64,000 nt of DNA, from NCBI GenBank assembly GCA_029876055.1, contig CM056875.1, positions 806,001 through 870,000 on the forward strand. The letters are read 5' to 3'. Within the stretch, counting starts at the first letter, position 1; the number at the start of each line of letters is the position of its first letter. The notes beneath the pieces were generated by a model. It was not told the DNA's origin. It made no database searches and saw nothing but the letters and a program-made list of their open reading frames with translations. This document shows positions 45,101 through 55,310 of this stretch, one piece after another. This stretch comes from Madurella fahalii (Eukaryota > Ascomycota > Sordariomycetes > Sordariales). The position numbers and the translations under genes are program-made.

Positions 45101-45891
45101 CTGGCTACGACGAGCCCAACGGCTAAGATCCCAATGGCTACGGCCGAATTGTTGCCGTACGATGGTAAAGCAGAGCACTCGTCAATTACCAGTTATCAGC
45201 GGAAGACTGGATCTATCCTATACGCCGCTGTAATCACGAGGCCCGATATAGCTTTTGCAGTATTACGGCTAGTCAGATTCAATACCAACCCTGGGCCCCA
45301 GTACCACAAAGCTGCAGACTAAGTCCTCTACTACCTATATCATATACGCAAAATGGCCCTGCAATTAGGGGGTGGCAACGACTACGTTATCGCTAGCGAC
45401 GCCTCCTTCGCTGATAACAGCCTTGATCGAAAGAGCTCTTAGGCATATGCTATGAAGTTGTTTGGTGGGCTTGTGGGTTGGAGGGCTAACAAGCAAGAAA
45501 CTGTTACTACATCTACTATAGAGGCCGAATTACTAGCCTTGGTACAAGCCGCCAAAGAGTCTCTCTTCGTAAGCTGACTACTGGCCGACCTGTTAGTCAA
45601 ACTGGACGACCACCACATTAAGATTCAATGTGACAATCAGCAAACTATACGACTTGTCACGGCTGAAGTGGCTACCCTCTAGACCCGACTACGGTACGTG
45701 GATATTCACAACCACTGGTTGCGCCAGGAAGTGGCAAGCAAGAAAATCAAGGTGGAATATACGCCCTCAGCCAAGATGATGGCAGACGGGTTAACTAAAG
45801 CTCTTAACTATCCTTTATACCAAAGATTCATCAAGTAGCTAGGACTGATGCAGATACCTAGTCTGCAGGAGAGAAGTCCAGATTTAAGCTC
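42124..45891 (+). pseudogene. Copia-1 pol (protease, integrase, RT, RNase H), degenerate
   Basis: The pieces are in order: protease motif AILDSGTTIHIF (about 42425); integrase zinc region with HLRLGHPG and CEAC; integrase core with VVEYDNEFHQ and NTPAQNGGAERS; reverse transcriptase (KQFDAVNAFVNATLEDAIYM, GLRES); and RNase H (TTSTIEAELLALV). The catalytic box YVDD reads YVDN, a G-to-A change that by itself would inactivate the enzyme. Stops interrupt the chain, nearly all TAG at positions where Trp or Gln is expected, with one TGA near 45577. The frame is otherwise kept over long stretches, so the copy is fairly young. Confidence 0.9.
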
Positions 45892-45916
45892 TTGACAGGT
45901 TGAATCTGAGGGGATG

Positions 45917-46199
45917 TGTCAAAAGGATCATGTGCCAAAGGATCAGGATCATAGGATCTAGTGTGGGAGCCAAGCCCATGTACTCTATTGAGCTAAGGAA
46001 GACTGGTAGCTAACTGCGCTACGGTACGAACGTCATCCTGTACGCGTATCTCGTCTATAAAAGGAGCAAACTCTCTAGCAAAGATAGACGAACAGAACAG
46101 AACGAGGGACAATAAACACAATCAACACAATCAAGACAAAACATATAAAAAATCCTGAACTGTCATTTCCCAAGATTCAGAGGTGCCGTGTTTCCGACA
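45917..46199 (+). repeat. Copia-1 right LTR
   Basis: This LTR has the same length as the left one and is preceded by a purine-rich stretch (CTGAGGGGATG). At all six differing positions it carries A or T where the left LTR has G or C; four of the six are in a CpA context. Confidence 0.95.
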
Positions 46200-46212
46200 G
46201 GTATATAGGTGT

Positions 46213-46399
46213 TGTCGCGATCAGAAAGGGTTTAACGCTGCTAAGAGTTAGAGTGCAGTTAGCCGCAGGGGATCTCTTTTGTATATATACCACTCAAAGT
46301 CTCCTATATATTGGGACTAAAAACAAGGCACACTTTTTCTTTCTTTTGTACTTCCAACGCTCGATTCCTGAACACCCTTTTCGCTCCCTGCAGTATGAC
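46213..46399 (+). repeat. Copia-2 left LTR
   Basis: This LTR runs from TGTCGCGATCAG to GCAGTATGACA. It differs from the right LTR at ten positions, all transitions, and at each it has A or T where the right LTR has G or C. Confidence 0.95.
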
Positions 46400-46521
46400 A
46401 GTTATGAGCCCGGAGCTTCAATCGCATACGTAGAAGACAACCTCACTGTAGGGAGCGTCAGTTCTTCCCGAAATCCTCCTCAATGTATACGATCGCAATA
46501 CCGTAACCTTAATCGCCAACT

Positions 46522-49500
46522 ATGGGTAGCGTTATCTTGAAGAATCGCAATAACTGGGTAGAGTAGTACGCCGCTCTCCGATCTAGAGTACTTGGAACGG
46601 GCGTATAGGAATACGTTGATCCCGACTCCCCAACCACGCTCTCGCTTACAAGGCCTACGATCCCATCCCTCAACACGATCATCGAGGAGTACTATATCCA
46701 GGAGCTCACCGTCTATAGCGCCGAGCTCTAGAAATGGGACGAGCGTACCGACAAGAGCGAAGCTAATAAGCTAACCAAACCCGAGTGTAAAAACGAGACC
46801 AACGAGGTAATCAAAGAGCGCTTTAAGGAGCAAATTCAGTGCTTTCCTTCGCTTAAGTCCGCCTGGCTAAGCAACCTGAAAAGATATAATACGATTAGCA
46901 ACTGGATAAGCGAAACCGTCGATCCTAAGCTCTTTTCTATAGTTGAGATCAAACTTGTAGTGACAAACTATATAGGACCGAAGGAGCAGTTATATATTCT
47001 TAAGGAACTTGTTGCACCTACGGACTCAGCCGTGATCTCTTAGGTATGTAACGAATACGCTACTGTTATGGACTGTACGTACTATACTTGTATTTCCTCT
47101 AAAGAATGGATCTAGGACTGGCTAAGAGCGTTCTATTATACTCAGTTCTATAAAATAGCCGATATTAAAGGAGTACCTGCTATAAAGTGCTTTCTCGACG
47201 TAGTTAAAGTACGGATCGCGCTAAACTGGGCTCAACAGCAATTGGTTAAGTACCTTCGCCGAGATACGAGTGGGGAACCTACGATAGAGCTCGAAAAACT
47301 GGGAACCTGGCTCTCCAACCTCATTCAGATAAACGTTGTACGCGCCAAGCAAAAGCTCCCTAGTATATAGTCCACTCTTAGTACTATAGGATCAAAAAGA
47401 AGTAGTGCTAACGAGAGCGGTGAAGAGGGTAAGCCGAGATACTATACCTGCCTATGCCGAGCGAAAGGCTATAAGTGGGCGCCGATCGAGTGCCGTACTC
47501 TCTAATACGCTATTACGGGCTCCAAACCCGAGGGAGATATATGCGATCGATTACCGGGATTCCTCTAGTCGGTAAGAAACCGCTTGGCCAAGCCCCAGTG
47601 GAACTCTCTTTGCGAGCAAGCCGAACGTAAGTAGGGATCAGGAAAGAAAGGCTCTACCGCTCTGTTAGGAATGATCGTCGCTACTGTTTTTAATCCATCT
47701 AAGATAGGAGAATAGTTGAGACCCTAAGGGATCTATATTATGACTATTAGGCTCAGACATCCTTTCTCGGACAGTACACTCTTAAACAACTGTAGTATAG
47801 TCCACCTGGTCAATCGCTAGGATCTTCTTAAGCCGGGATCGTTCGTTGCAACAGACGATAGGAACGACATAATCGAATCGGGGATAACGTAGTATCCTAT
47901 AAGTGGTTGTAGAACTCGGATTATACAGGGCGTGCTCCAGGGAGCAGATAGACCAATTGATCTTAAGCTTGTAGACGTCGCTGTAGTAGAAAGTTTCTAT
48001 ATGAATATCGTCTCTAAGGCTCTTCTTCGAAAGAAAGGGATCTAGTATTATAGTGAAGATTGCTCCCTGTATTGGGGAACGATCAGTAACAGTACCCTAC
48101 TCGTTAAGTTGAAGAGAGACTCTGAGGTTACTTTCCTAGAATACAAGCCTGTCAACACTTACCCTTATAGTGTCCCTGTAAGCCCAACGGGCATTATAAT
48201 TATAACAACGTTAGCGAGAGTGAAGATAAAGATCCTAAGGAGGTCAGTGAGACCTTATAAAGATCGGGAAGATACTGAAGGGCTCTAGTACACCAGATCT
48301 GGATACCTAGGGCCAGAAGCGCTTAAAAGACTCGCCCTTAACGCCAGAGGCGTATAGATAACTAGAACCGTGTAGGTAGAATATAAGAGCTGTGCTCTCG
48401 TACATACGGAGAGAGTGATATCCAGATACGCATCTAAAAATCGATCGCCACGCCCGTTTTAGCGTATTTATTGGGATCTCGTTGACTTTCCTACAGCGTT
48501 CGATAGCTCAGAATGGCTCCTTATAATCAAGGACGAGTATAGCAGGAAGTTCTTTGTGTATATAATCAAACAAAAGAGCCTGACTACGATCTTCAACCTA
48601 ATTATCCAGTTCGAAGCCTAGGTAACGAGGTAGTATGGGATTACGATTTGCAGGATCTGCTAGGACAACGATATAGCAACGATTAATCCGCTGCTACGCT
48701 AACCATCAAAGTATCAGCAATAGGCGGCTGATCAGGGTATCGTTCTTGAGCCGGTACCTACGAATACGTATAAGCCGAATGGAGGAGCTGAGTGCACTGG
48801 GAAAGAGATCTAGACGCAAGTGATTAAGATAGTATATAGCGCAAATCTACCCGTAGAACTGTAGCCTGAGATCGCACCAGCAGCTACATTCCTCTATTCG
48901 ATTAGCCCGAGCAAGGCCTACCAGTAGCGATCTCCGAACGAGGTTCTAAGCTCGTAGTTCCAGAACTATTTTCGTTGGTTTGAGCCGAGTATCAGATACA
49001 AGCTTACGGAGGATCTGTACCTAAACTAGAGCGGGATCTATATATATAGATACCGAGCGTACCTACTGTAAAAGGATCGTGAGCAAGGTATAAGAAGACG
49101 GCACTATGAGGTGTATCTGAGAGTGTATATCGGATACCTAGTTAGATATCACGCTTCTAATATATATAGGATCTGGGTACCGGTACTAAAACAGGTTATT
49201 ATAACATACAATATAACCTTCGACGAGAAGACGTTTTATAATCCCGTGAAAGAGGAGCTGGAAAAGGAACCCGTATCGATTATAAAGAGGGTTTCCAATC
49301 TCCTAAGCAAGGAAGACAAAGAGATCCGGGACACTAGATCGATCTTGTCGGTACTAATGGTATATAATTTCAGCGATTTACCGGAGTTACAATCAGGATC
49401 TGACCTTCTAGAAGAGAGTTCTGGAAATGCGGAAGCTCATAAGTCGGGTCAGGACTCGGGGGTAGAAGCGATTAAAGGGGCTAAGACATGTAATACAAGC

Positions 49501-51700
49501 ACTTAGCTATCAACCTCTGATTCTAGATCGCTAATAGGACTCCTGACCCCTGAAATAACTCCCGAGCCGCCTACAGCAAGCAGGATTGGTACCGAAGGGA
49601 CTCCCGAATCGAGTGCAACGAGAGCGTTCAATACGGAAGGGAGTAGGGGATCCCCTCAAGAAGAGGAGGGGTATATAAGCGTAGTAGAGAGTATATACTC
49701 AACGATCGAAGTCCTACTACTACCAGAGTATAAGGCAGAGGAGCCGGACGATCAGGAACAGGCTGTCGTACCTACAGAAAGAATTACGCCCTTAAAGCGA
49801 AAAGGAATTAGGAGCAAGCCGAGGATCGATTATAGGCCTACTACGAGATTCAGCAGGAGGTTCAGAAGATCGCCCCTAGACTCAGATAACCCTAGAGGAG
49901 CAAAAGGAGGCAGCAGTTTAATAGTATTCGCGATCCCGATATATTACTAAAACAAGATCTGCATACTAGAAAGATGGGTTTCCTTTATAAGCACTTACTT
50001 CAATGATCAAGAAGAGGCACTCTACGAAGGAACCAGAGGACATAGGATACTGTATACGATTGTTGTAGCCGTAGTATAATAACGCTGTTCTGATTGCGTA
50101 AACGCAGCTCTAAATAAGCCTAATATCTATAGAAACGATCTCGAAAGAGGACCGCCCAATAGTTGGAGAGAACTCGAAAGATACCCTCTTCGCGAACGCT
50201 TTACTAAAGGAATCTACTAGGAGATCAAGAACCTAGAGAGCCGTGGCATATAGCGTTTGCTGGACCGCTTAGAAATCAGAATCAAGCCTATTCTACTCAA
50301 GTAGGTATTCGCGTACAAGTTTGATCAATACGGGTATCTAGAGAACTATAAGGCGCGTATTTGCATACGCAGAGATCTCTAAGATACCTCGTCGATCTAG
50401 AGTATATATACTGCAATACTCGCTATATATATATTTAGACTGATAATAGCTCTCGCAGTACACTTCGATCTCGAGATCAAACAATTCGATATGGTATAAG
50501 CGTTCCTTAATACCTCGAGAGATAGAGAAGCCCTAGTCGTTTATAAGCTCCTAGAGGGATTCAAGTATAAAGGAAAGGTCGTCGAGCTCAAGAAGGCGCT
50601 ATACAGGCTTAAGGACTTACCGCTTCTATAGTATCGAGAGTTCTCAGCTACTTTAAAAGAGCTCGGCCTCTAATAATTAGACGAAGAGCCCTACTTGTTT
50701 ACTGACATCTAGAAGCGAATCTTTATAATCTTCTATATCAACGACTTTCTTATATTATATTACCATAGTAAAGCCGCCGCCGCTTACAAAGTGATAGACG
50801 GGATCGTCGCCCGGTACGAAGTCTATAATCAGGGAGACGCAGAATAGTTCCTAGGGATTAGAATTGTCAGAGAACGTACCGCTCGTAAGATCTAGCTAGT
50901 CCACGACCAGTATATCGAGAAGATCGTAAAGAGATACGGACTTACTAAGGGAAATGGATTCTCCTATACTCTACTACCTAGAGAAGATCTGATTAAGTTC
51001 GAGGACAATACTTCGAAGGCCGTAATTAAAACGATATAGAAACTGGTCGGATCTATCCTATATTCTACGATCATAGTACGCCCTAACGTAGTATTCGCCG
51101 TAGCGAAGCTCTTACAATTCCTATTAAACCCCAGCAATTAGTATATTATAGCCGCGAAGCAAGCGATTAGATATTTATACCTAACGAGGTATCTCGCTAT
51201 TATATACGGAGGAGATCGTAGAGGAGCTTAGGCTCTTTCAATCGCAAGTAATACTGCTTTTACTAACTATTTAGAGTCTCGACGATCGTCTTAGGGATAT
51301 ATAATATCGCTCTTTAGAGGCACGATCAATTGGAAAGCGACCCGATAGGATACGATTACTACCTTATCGACTGAAATAGAGCTTATCGCTCTTATATCGA
51401 CTGCTAAAGAAACGATAGTGCTTAAGCGATTATATCGAGATATTGCATTCGAGCTCGGAGAACCGTAGAATCTATAGTATAATAATCAATAGGCGATTAG
51501 AATTATAGTCGGAGAAAACGAAAGGATTAGTACTCGTCTATATCATATAGATATCTATAACCTCTAGGTACGCTAGGAGTATATAAAAGGATCGTTCGAA
51601 GTAACGTATCTACCGATAAGCGAAATGCCTATAGACGGGTTTATAAAGAGACTACCTCGTCAGAAGTTTAAGAGGTTTAGAGAGCTCTTAAATCTACAGA
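46522..51700 (+). pseudogene. Copia-2 gag-pol, heavily interrupted
   Basis: The frame can be followed from ATG 46522 through gag (KNRNNWVE, then many TAG stops) into integrase (LLIIKDEYSRKFFVYIIKQK, PNGGAE), a conserved stretch at 49111-49506 (SNIYRIWVPVLKQVIITYNI), reverse transcriptase (IKQFDMV near 50478; the YVDD box reads YIND near 50740) and RNase H (TTLSTEIELIALI). Dozens of in-frame stops are present, mostly TAG where Trp or Gln is expected; other Trp codons, often AAC TGG, survive. The element cannot make a working polyprotein. Confidence 0.9.
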
Positions 51701-51834
51701 GTATACATTACTTAATCAAAAAGGAGGTAGAAGGAGAATTTACTTAAATTATATTAATTACATGCGTATACCGGCGCGATTACGAGTGCATACTCCCGGT
51801 ACGCATCCAACGCACTACCCGCTTTACAAGCTAG

Positions 51835-52682
51835 ATCGCCGTCTACTTAAAATATTCCCAGTCGTCCTCCGACCCGTCCTCAACGTCCTCCTTATAATCA
51901 GAATAACACGTTATGCGCTTACGTGCACGAATGCGCGACGACCTAGCTACAGCCTTCCTCTTGCCCTAGCTCTTCTTCTTACGGGCAGGGGTAGTATCGT
52001 CGTCTGAGCTGGGCTCAGGGGAGGGGGAGCGCGCGTACGTAGCCGCTTTCTTCTAGTGCGTGGCTAGACCGTCGCGAATTTTATCGAGTTCCTTATAGAG
52101 TATAGATTTAGCCTCTCGGACCGACTATACGATTAAAAGTTAGTAGAATTTGAGTACAGGGGATCAAACTTCTTATCTTCTTAGTAGACAAGGGATCGTC
52201 CCGCTTCTCAATGAACTTGCAAAGCAAGTTCTTCGCTCTGGTGTTCCTGCGCTCAAGGATCAGCCCTATCACGATCAAAAATACACCTAGGAGGAGTATA
52301 TAGAGGCCGGTAAATGTAACCGCTGGAGCAGTAGTAGTAGTACTTGCTACTAGCAGCGTTATCAACGCACTACCAGTCCTCTTTTCCGGCGCAGAGGGAG
52401 CGCATACAACCCTCGTAGGGCTCACGACAGGCAGAGCCGGGGACCCGAGCTTTATACGGACTGTAATTACGATCAGCTATTGTTTAAGCCCGAACCTAGC
52501 TAGAAGCTGACTTACATCGAAGAAATTGGACCCTTTATACCCGTTTCTAGGCACTGCAGCGTCTCGGGCGCAGCAGGGGGATCATCCGAGATAGTAGGAG
52601 GATCAACAATGGGAGGGCCGGGTTCTACACCCGTACCCTAAGCGGGAAGAGCGGGAGGAGGTATAAGAGAGCCGTCGGACAT
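51835..52682 (-). pseudogene. antisense membrane-protein-like gene inside Copia-2
   Basis: On the strand opposite to pol, between RNase H and the right LTR, coherent protein can be read from ATG 52682: a Pro-rich start (MSDGSLIPPPALPA, TAG, then PPTISDDPPAAPETL), and a possible 55-base intron (GTAAGT...TTACAG, about 52460-52515). Next comes a frame with one membrane helix (TGLYILLLGVFLIVIGLILE) followed by a basic stretch (KNLLCKFIEKRDD), open from 52425 to 52108. Finally, in a third register after a TATAG, there is a charged tail (REAKSILYKELDKIRDGLAT ... RKKKS, EDDWEYFK, stop near 51849). TAG stops in it again sit where Trp or Gln would fit. The joins between the blocks are not clean. No family is recognised. 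Confidence 0.45.
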
Positions 52683-53004
52683 AATAAATTTTTGATCGCA
52701 AAAGAGGCAGCGGGCACAAAAGTTGGTCAAAAAGGATCAGCCGACCGACGAACGGGATCAGGAGCAGGAGCAGGAAAGGAGCGCGCAGAACTGGTGAGAG
52801 TACGTAGTTCTAGAAAGGAAGAAATTGAGTAGGAGGAAGCCCATTTGAAGATCAAAATATAGGTACGCACAGACCATTTTTCTGATCTTTCTATTGAGGC
52901 GAGCAACTATTCAGACGAGCTCAATACCTCTATTGTTCTTCAATTTGCCTGGATAAGGATCACGGAGCAGTTGAGTCTCTGATCGCAGGCTCAACTGGGG
53001 GGTG

Positions 53005-53192
53005 TGTCGCGATCAGAAAGGGTTTAGCGCTGCCAAGAGTTAGAGCGCAGTTAGCCGCAGGGGATCTCTTTTGTATATATACCGCTCAAAGTCTCCCACA
53101 TATTGGGACCAAAAACAAGGCACACTTTTTCTTTCTTTTGTACTTCCAACGCTCGATTCCTGAGCGCCCTTTTCGCTCCCTGCAGTGTGACA
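53005..53192 (+). repeat. Copia-2 right LTR
   Basis: This LTR runs from TGTCGCGATCAG to GCAGTGTGACA and is directly followed by the GGTGT duplication and the last 25 bases of R1 copy E. It looks like the less mutated of the two LTRs. Confidence 0.95.
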
Positions 53193-53222
53193 GGTGTAGA
53201 TGTGTGTTTCTGCACCATTTCA

Positions 53223-53947
53223 CCATCCAAATCCACTATCTATTTTACCAGGAATGCTTCGGGAAACCGTGCCACTCCACCCAAGCTATCATTGTTAAAA
53301 GCTATGCTATAGGCAGAACGCGGGTGAGATCCAACGATTCCGCCAGCTCAGCCACGTCCCTCTCTTCGCTCTCGTTAAGAAAGAAGTCACGCGTAGCCAT
53401 GATGTTGGGGATTCCTGTTACATTGGTGGACTTCGCCGTCCGACCCAGTCCAAGGGCGAGGCGATCTCAGCTCAGCCCGACTTCAGGAGGTGTGACGCGG
53501 GATGACGAGGAGGAGGAAGAGGAGGGGGGCGGCGGTGATAATAATAACGAGGATGGTCTTTCCGAAGAAATACACAACGGAGATGAGGACTATGAGCCCC
53601 TTTCTCCTCAGGACAGACTCCAGCTGAGCGAGGCGGGTTCGAACGTTGTGGTGCGCGTACGCAGAGTTCGGTTTCAGGGCTGGAGGGACAATTAACTGCG
53701 GTCTTGCTCATCACTACCACGTACACCATTTCGCGGGTCTGACTCACCCGATACATCTCAATCAACGCACAGGACACTTTCTCATAATACGGGAACTGTA
53801 GGACGGAAGCAAATTCCACGAGTTTAGCAGCTGCTTCTATCCTCTGCCCTCCTCAGCACTATCTTTAGCCTCGCCGTCCTCTGCCACTAGTTCTAGCCGT
53901 CGAGCGAGGCTGCAACTATTTGCCGATAAGCGACAAATCAGGGGCCG
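53223..53947. other. intergenic, doubtful frames on both strands
   Basis: A plus-strand frame (to 53695) with an acidic Glu/Gly tract and a minus-strand frame at 53472-53819 (MEFASVLQFPYYEKVSCALI) overlap over a GAG/GGC-rich stretch. The minus frame reads somewhat like protein at its start but has no known family. Neither is supported. Confidence 0.35.
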
Positions 53948-54904
53948 TCAAATCCACCGCTCATCGTCCGCCCGGTTTCTCTCTAGATGCTCCAAGACCT
54001 GGCCATAGTCCCTGCAGACATGCTTCGCATCCCAGCCGTCGCTGCCCGTGACGTTGGGCGGGAACGTGGTATGCTGTCCCTCCAGGGCCACGTCCCCGCA
54101 GCACATGATGCTCTGTCGGAGATACTCGAAGCAATGGCTCAGATGCCATGCACCCTCTGCCGGTAGCTTGTCGAGCTGGTTCGAGGTGTATGCCGCCACC
54201 ACCTCGACCATCGAGTGCAAGCAGTGGAGCTGGTGGGTTACCGAGGTCGTGAATGTCGACTCGGGGTAGAACTGGAGCCGGTTGGGGAGGTTGTTGTACT
54301 CTTTGGTGTTGTTAATTCGGACGTATCCTAGTCCTCCTGGTTGACGGGAGGTCGTTCACCAGTGGTTAATTAGAGCGAAATCAAGATTCGGAGCGGAGAA
54401 CGGACTTGGGACAATGCTCAGCCATCTTGACCTCACAGCCTCTGTAAAGAACTCGGACCCTTGCTCGGGAATGAACATAAGGTCGGGCACGAATGTTTTG
54501 ATCTGCTGCGGTACTAATTGGACGGCTGTCAGTCAAGCCACTCGGCAAGGAATGCAAGACTGCTGCTCACTCGTTGGTGCAAATCCTGTTATGTCGCCAC
54601 CAATCTCAAACGAAGGAGATTTCTGCCACTGCCGGTCCATCACGAGCCCCAGAATGACCAGCAAAAGAACTGTATCCAGTAGTGACCGTATCGATGTTAG
54701 CGCGAAGCAGACGGTCTCCCGTCTCGATGCCCTCCTCTCTGCCATCCCTGGGTCTCTGGCGGAGATGTCGCTAAATGCCTTTTCTTCATCGAATCCAAGC
54801 AGAGAATCATTTGAATTGGCCGTCGAATCATTGTGATCTTCCGTACAAATGTCTGTGTGAACCCGAAGCTCGGAATATCGAGGTGATGGCAGAGACTGCA
54901 TCAT
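53948..54904 (-). CDS. UstYa-family oxidase (DUF3328)
   Basis: Three exons, 54571-54904, 54406-54513 and 53948-54336, give 276 residues. The introns start GTGAGC and GTCCGT and end ATTAG and ACCAG; only these joins give the family sequence GFAPT-IPQQIKTF and SIVPR-GLGYVRINN. A hydrophilic N-terminus precedes one membrane helix (LLDTVLLLVILGLVMD, about 77-92). The two HxxHC motifs of the family are present: HQLHC (182-186) and HLSHC (212-216), followed by EYLRQSIMCCGDVALEGQ. UstYa proteins catalyse oxidative cyclisation, hydroxylation or chlorination steps in fungal peptide and other metabolite pathways, probably as membrane-bound copper enzymes. A GMC oxidase and a P450 follow within 8 kb. 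No precursor peptide with repeated cores was found beside it. Intact. Confidence 0.9.
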
Positions 54905-55310
54905 GGCGGTGCGTTGGGGATTGGAATTTGGATTAGGTCTTAAAGATTCTAATCAGATGATTTAGAACGTACGAAGCACAAAAAATCAAAGGAATTGGAA
55001 GTTGCCCTCCCGCCCGGAGTGATGGGATTTCGCAGATCAGGTGCTAACGCTGACTCCAGACATCTCGTGTTTCAGACACAGCGTGGGCCAAGCCTGATCA
55101 TCAGGGCTTTCCGTTTTCGCGTTCAAGCCTAGCAGTTGCCGCTTTTGCACGGCCGAATTACCTACTGTATGAACGAGAGTTACTTTACCCGCATTTCGCG
55201 ACAATGGCCCTAGTCGAGCGGTCAGACGAGAGATGTGCCACCGACGCTGGTTTGGGTAGCTGGTACTATTGTAATCACTGCACAGCGACCTATAGCAGCA
55301 GCCTACAGTG
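54905..55310. other. intergenic, nothing seen
   Basis: This holds the promoter of the UstYa gene and the 3' end of the HET gene. The 93-codon minus frame here has no family likeness. Confidence 0.35.

Larger units (their letters stand above)
40699..46199 (+). mobile_element. Copia-1: complete Ty1/copia LTR retrotransposon, inactive
   Basis: Two 283-bp LTRs flank 4.9 kb of gag and pol, and an exact GGTAT duplication (40694-40698 and 46200-46204) surrounds the whole. The order gag, protease, integrase, reverse transcriptase, RNase H marks the Ty1/copia superfamily. It sits in R1 copy E, eight bases from a second Copia element. Stops in pol and an altered reverse-transcriptase motif make it non-autonomous. 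Confidence 0.95.
46213..53192 (+). mobile_element. Copia-2: complete LTR retrotransposon with extra 3' region, inactive
   Basis: LTRs of 187-188 bp bound a 7-kb element with an exact GGTGT duplication (46208-46212 and 53193-53197). It is a different Copia family from Copia-1. gag-pol takes up the left 5.2 kb. About 1.3 kb lie between RNase H and the right LTR, much more than usual, and hold an antisense reading frame. A purine tract (AACTGGGGGG) precedes the right LTR. Confidence 0.95.
40135..53222 (+). repeat. R1 dispersed repeat, copy E, split by three insertions
   Basis: This copy starts TGAGTTGGGGAAAACTG (40135) and ends GCACCATTTCA (53222). Its own sequence is 40135-40269, 40474-40698, 46205-46212 and 53198-53222; the rest is an R2 LTR and two Copia elements with one copy of each target duplication. 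Removing the three insertions leaves a continuous sequence that agrees with copies B and D. Near 40155 it lacks about 20 bases between two AGAGGG motifs, a probable microhomology deletion. Confidence 0.85.

Noticed and set aside
46522..51700. TAG read as an amino acid (recoding) in Copia-2
   Set aside because: Genes such as the SDR, GMC oxidase and PD-(D/E)XK gene end at TAG, and the directional LTR changes explain the stops as C-to-T mutation.
40699..53192. A single composite retroelement
   Set aside because: The two units have different LTRs, different gag-pol sequences and separate exact target duplications.
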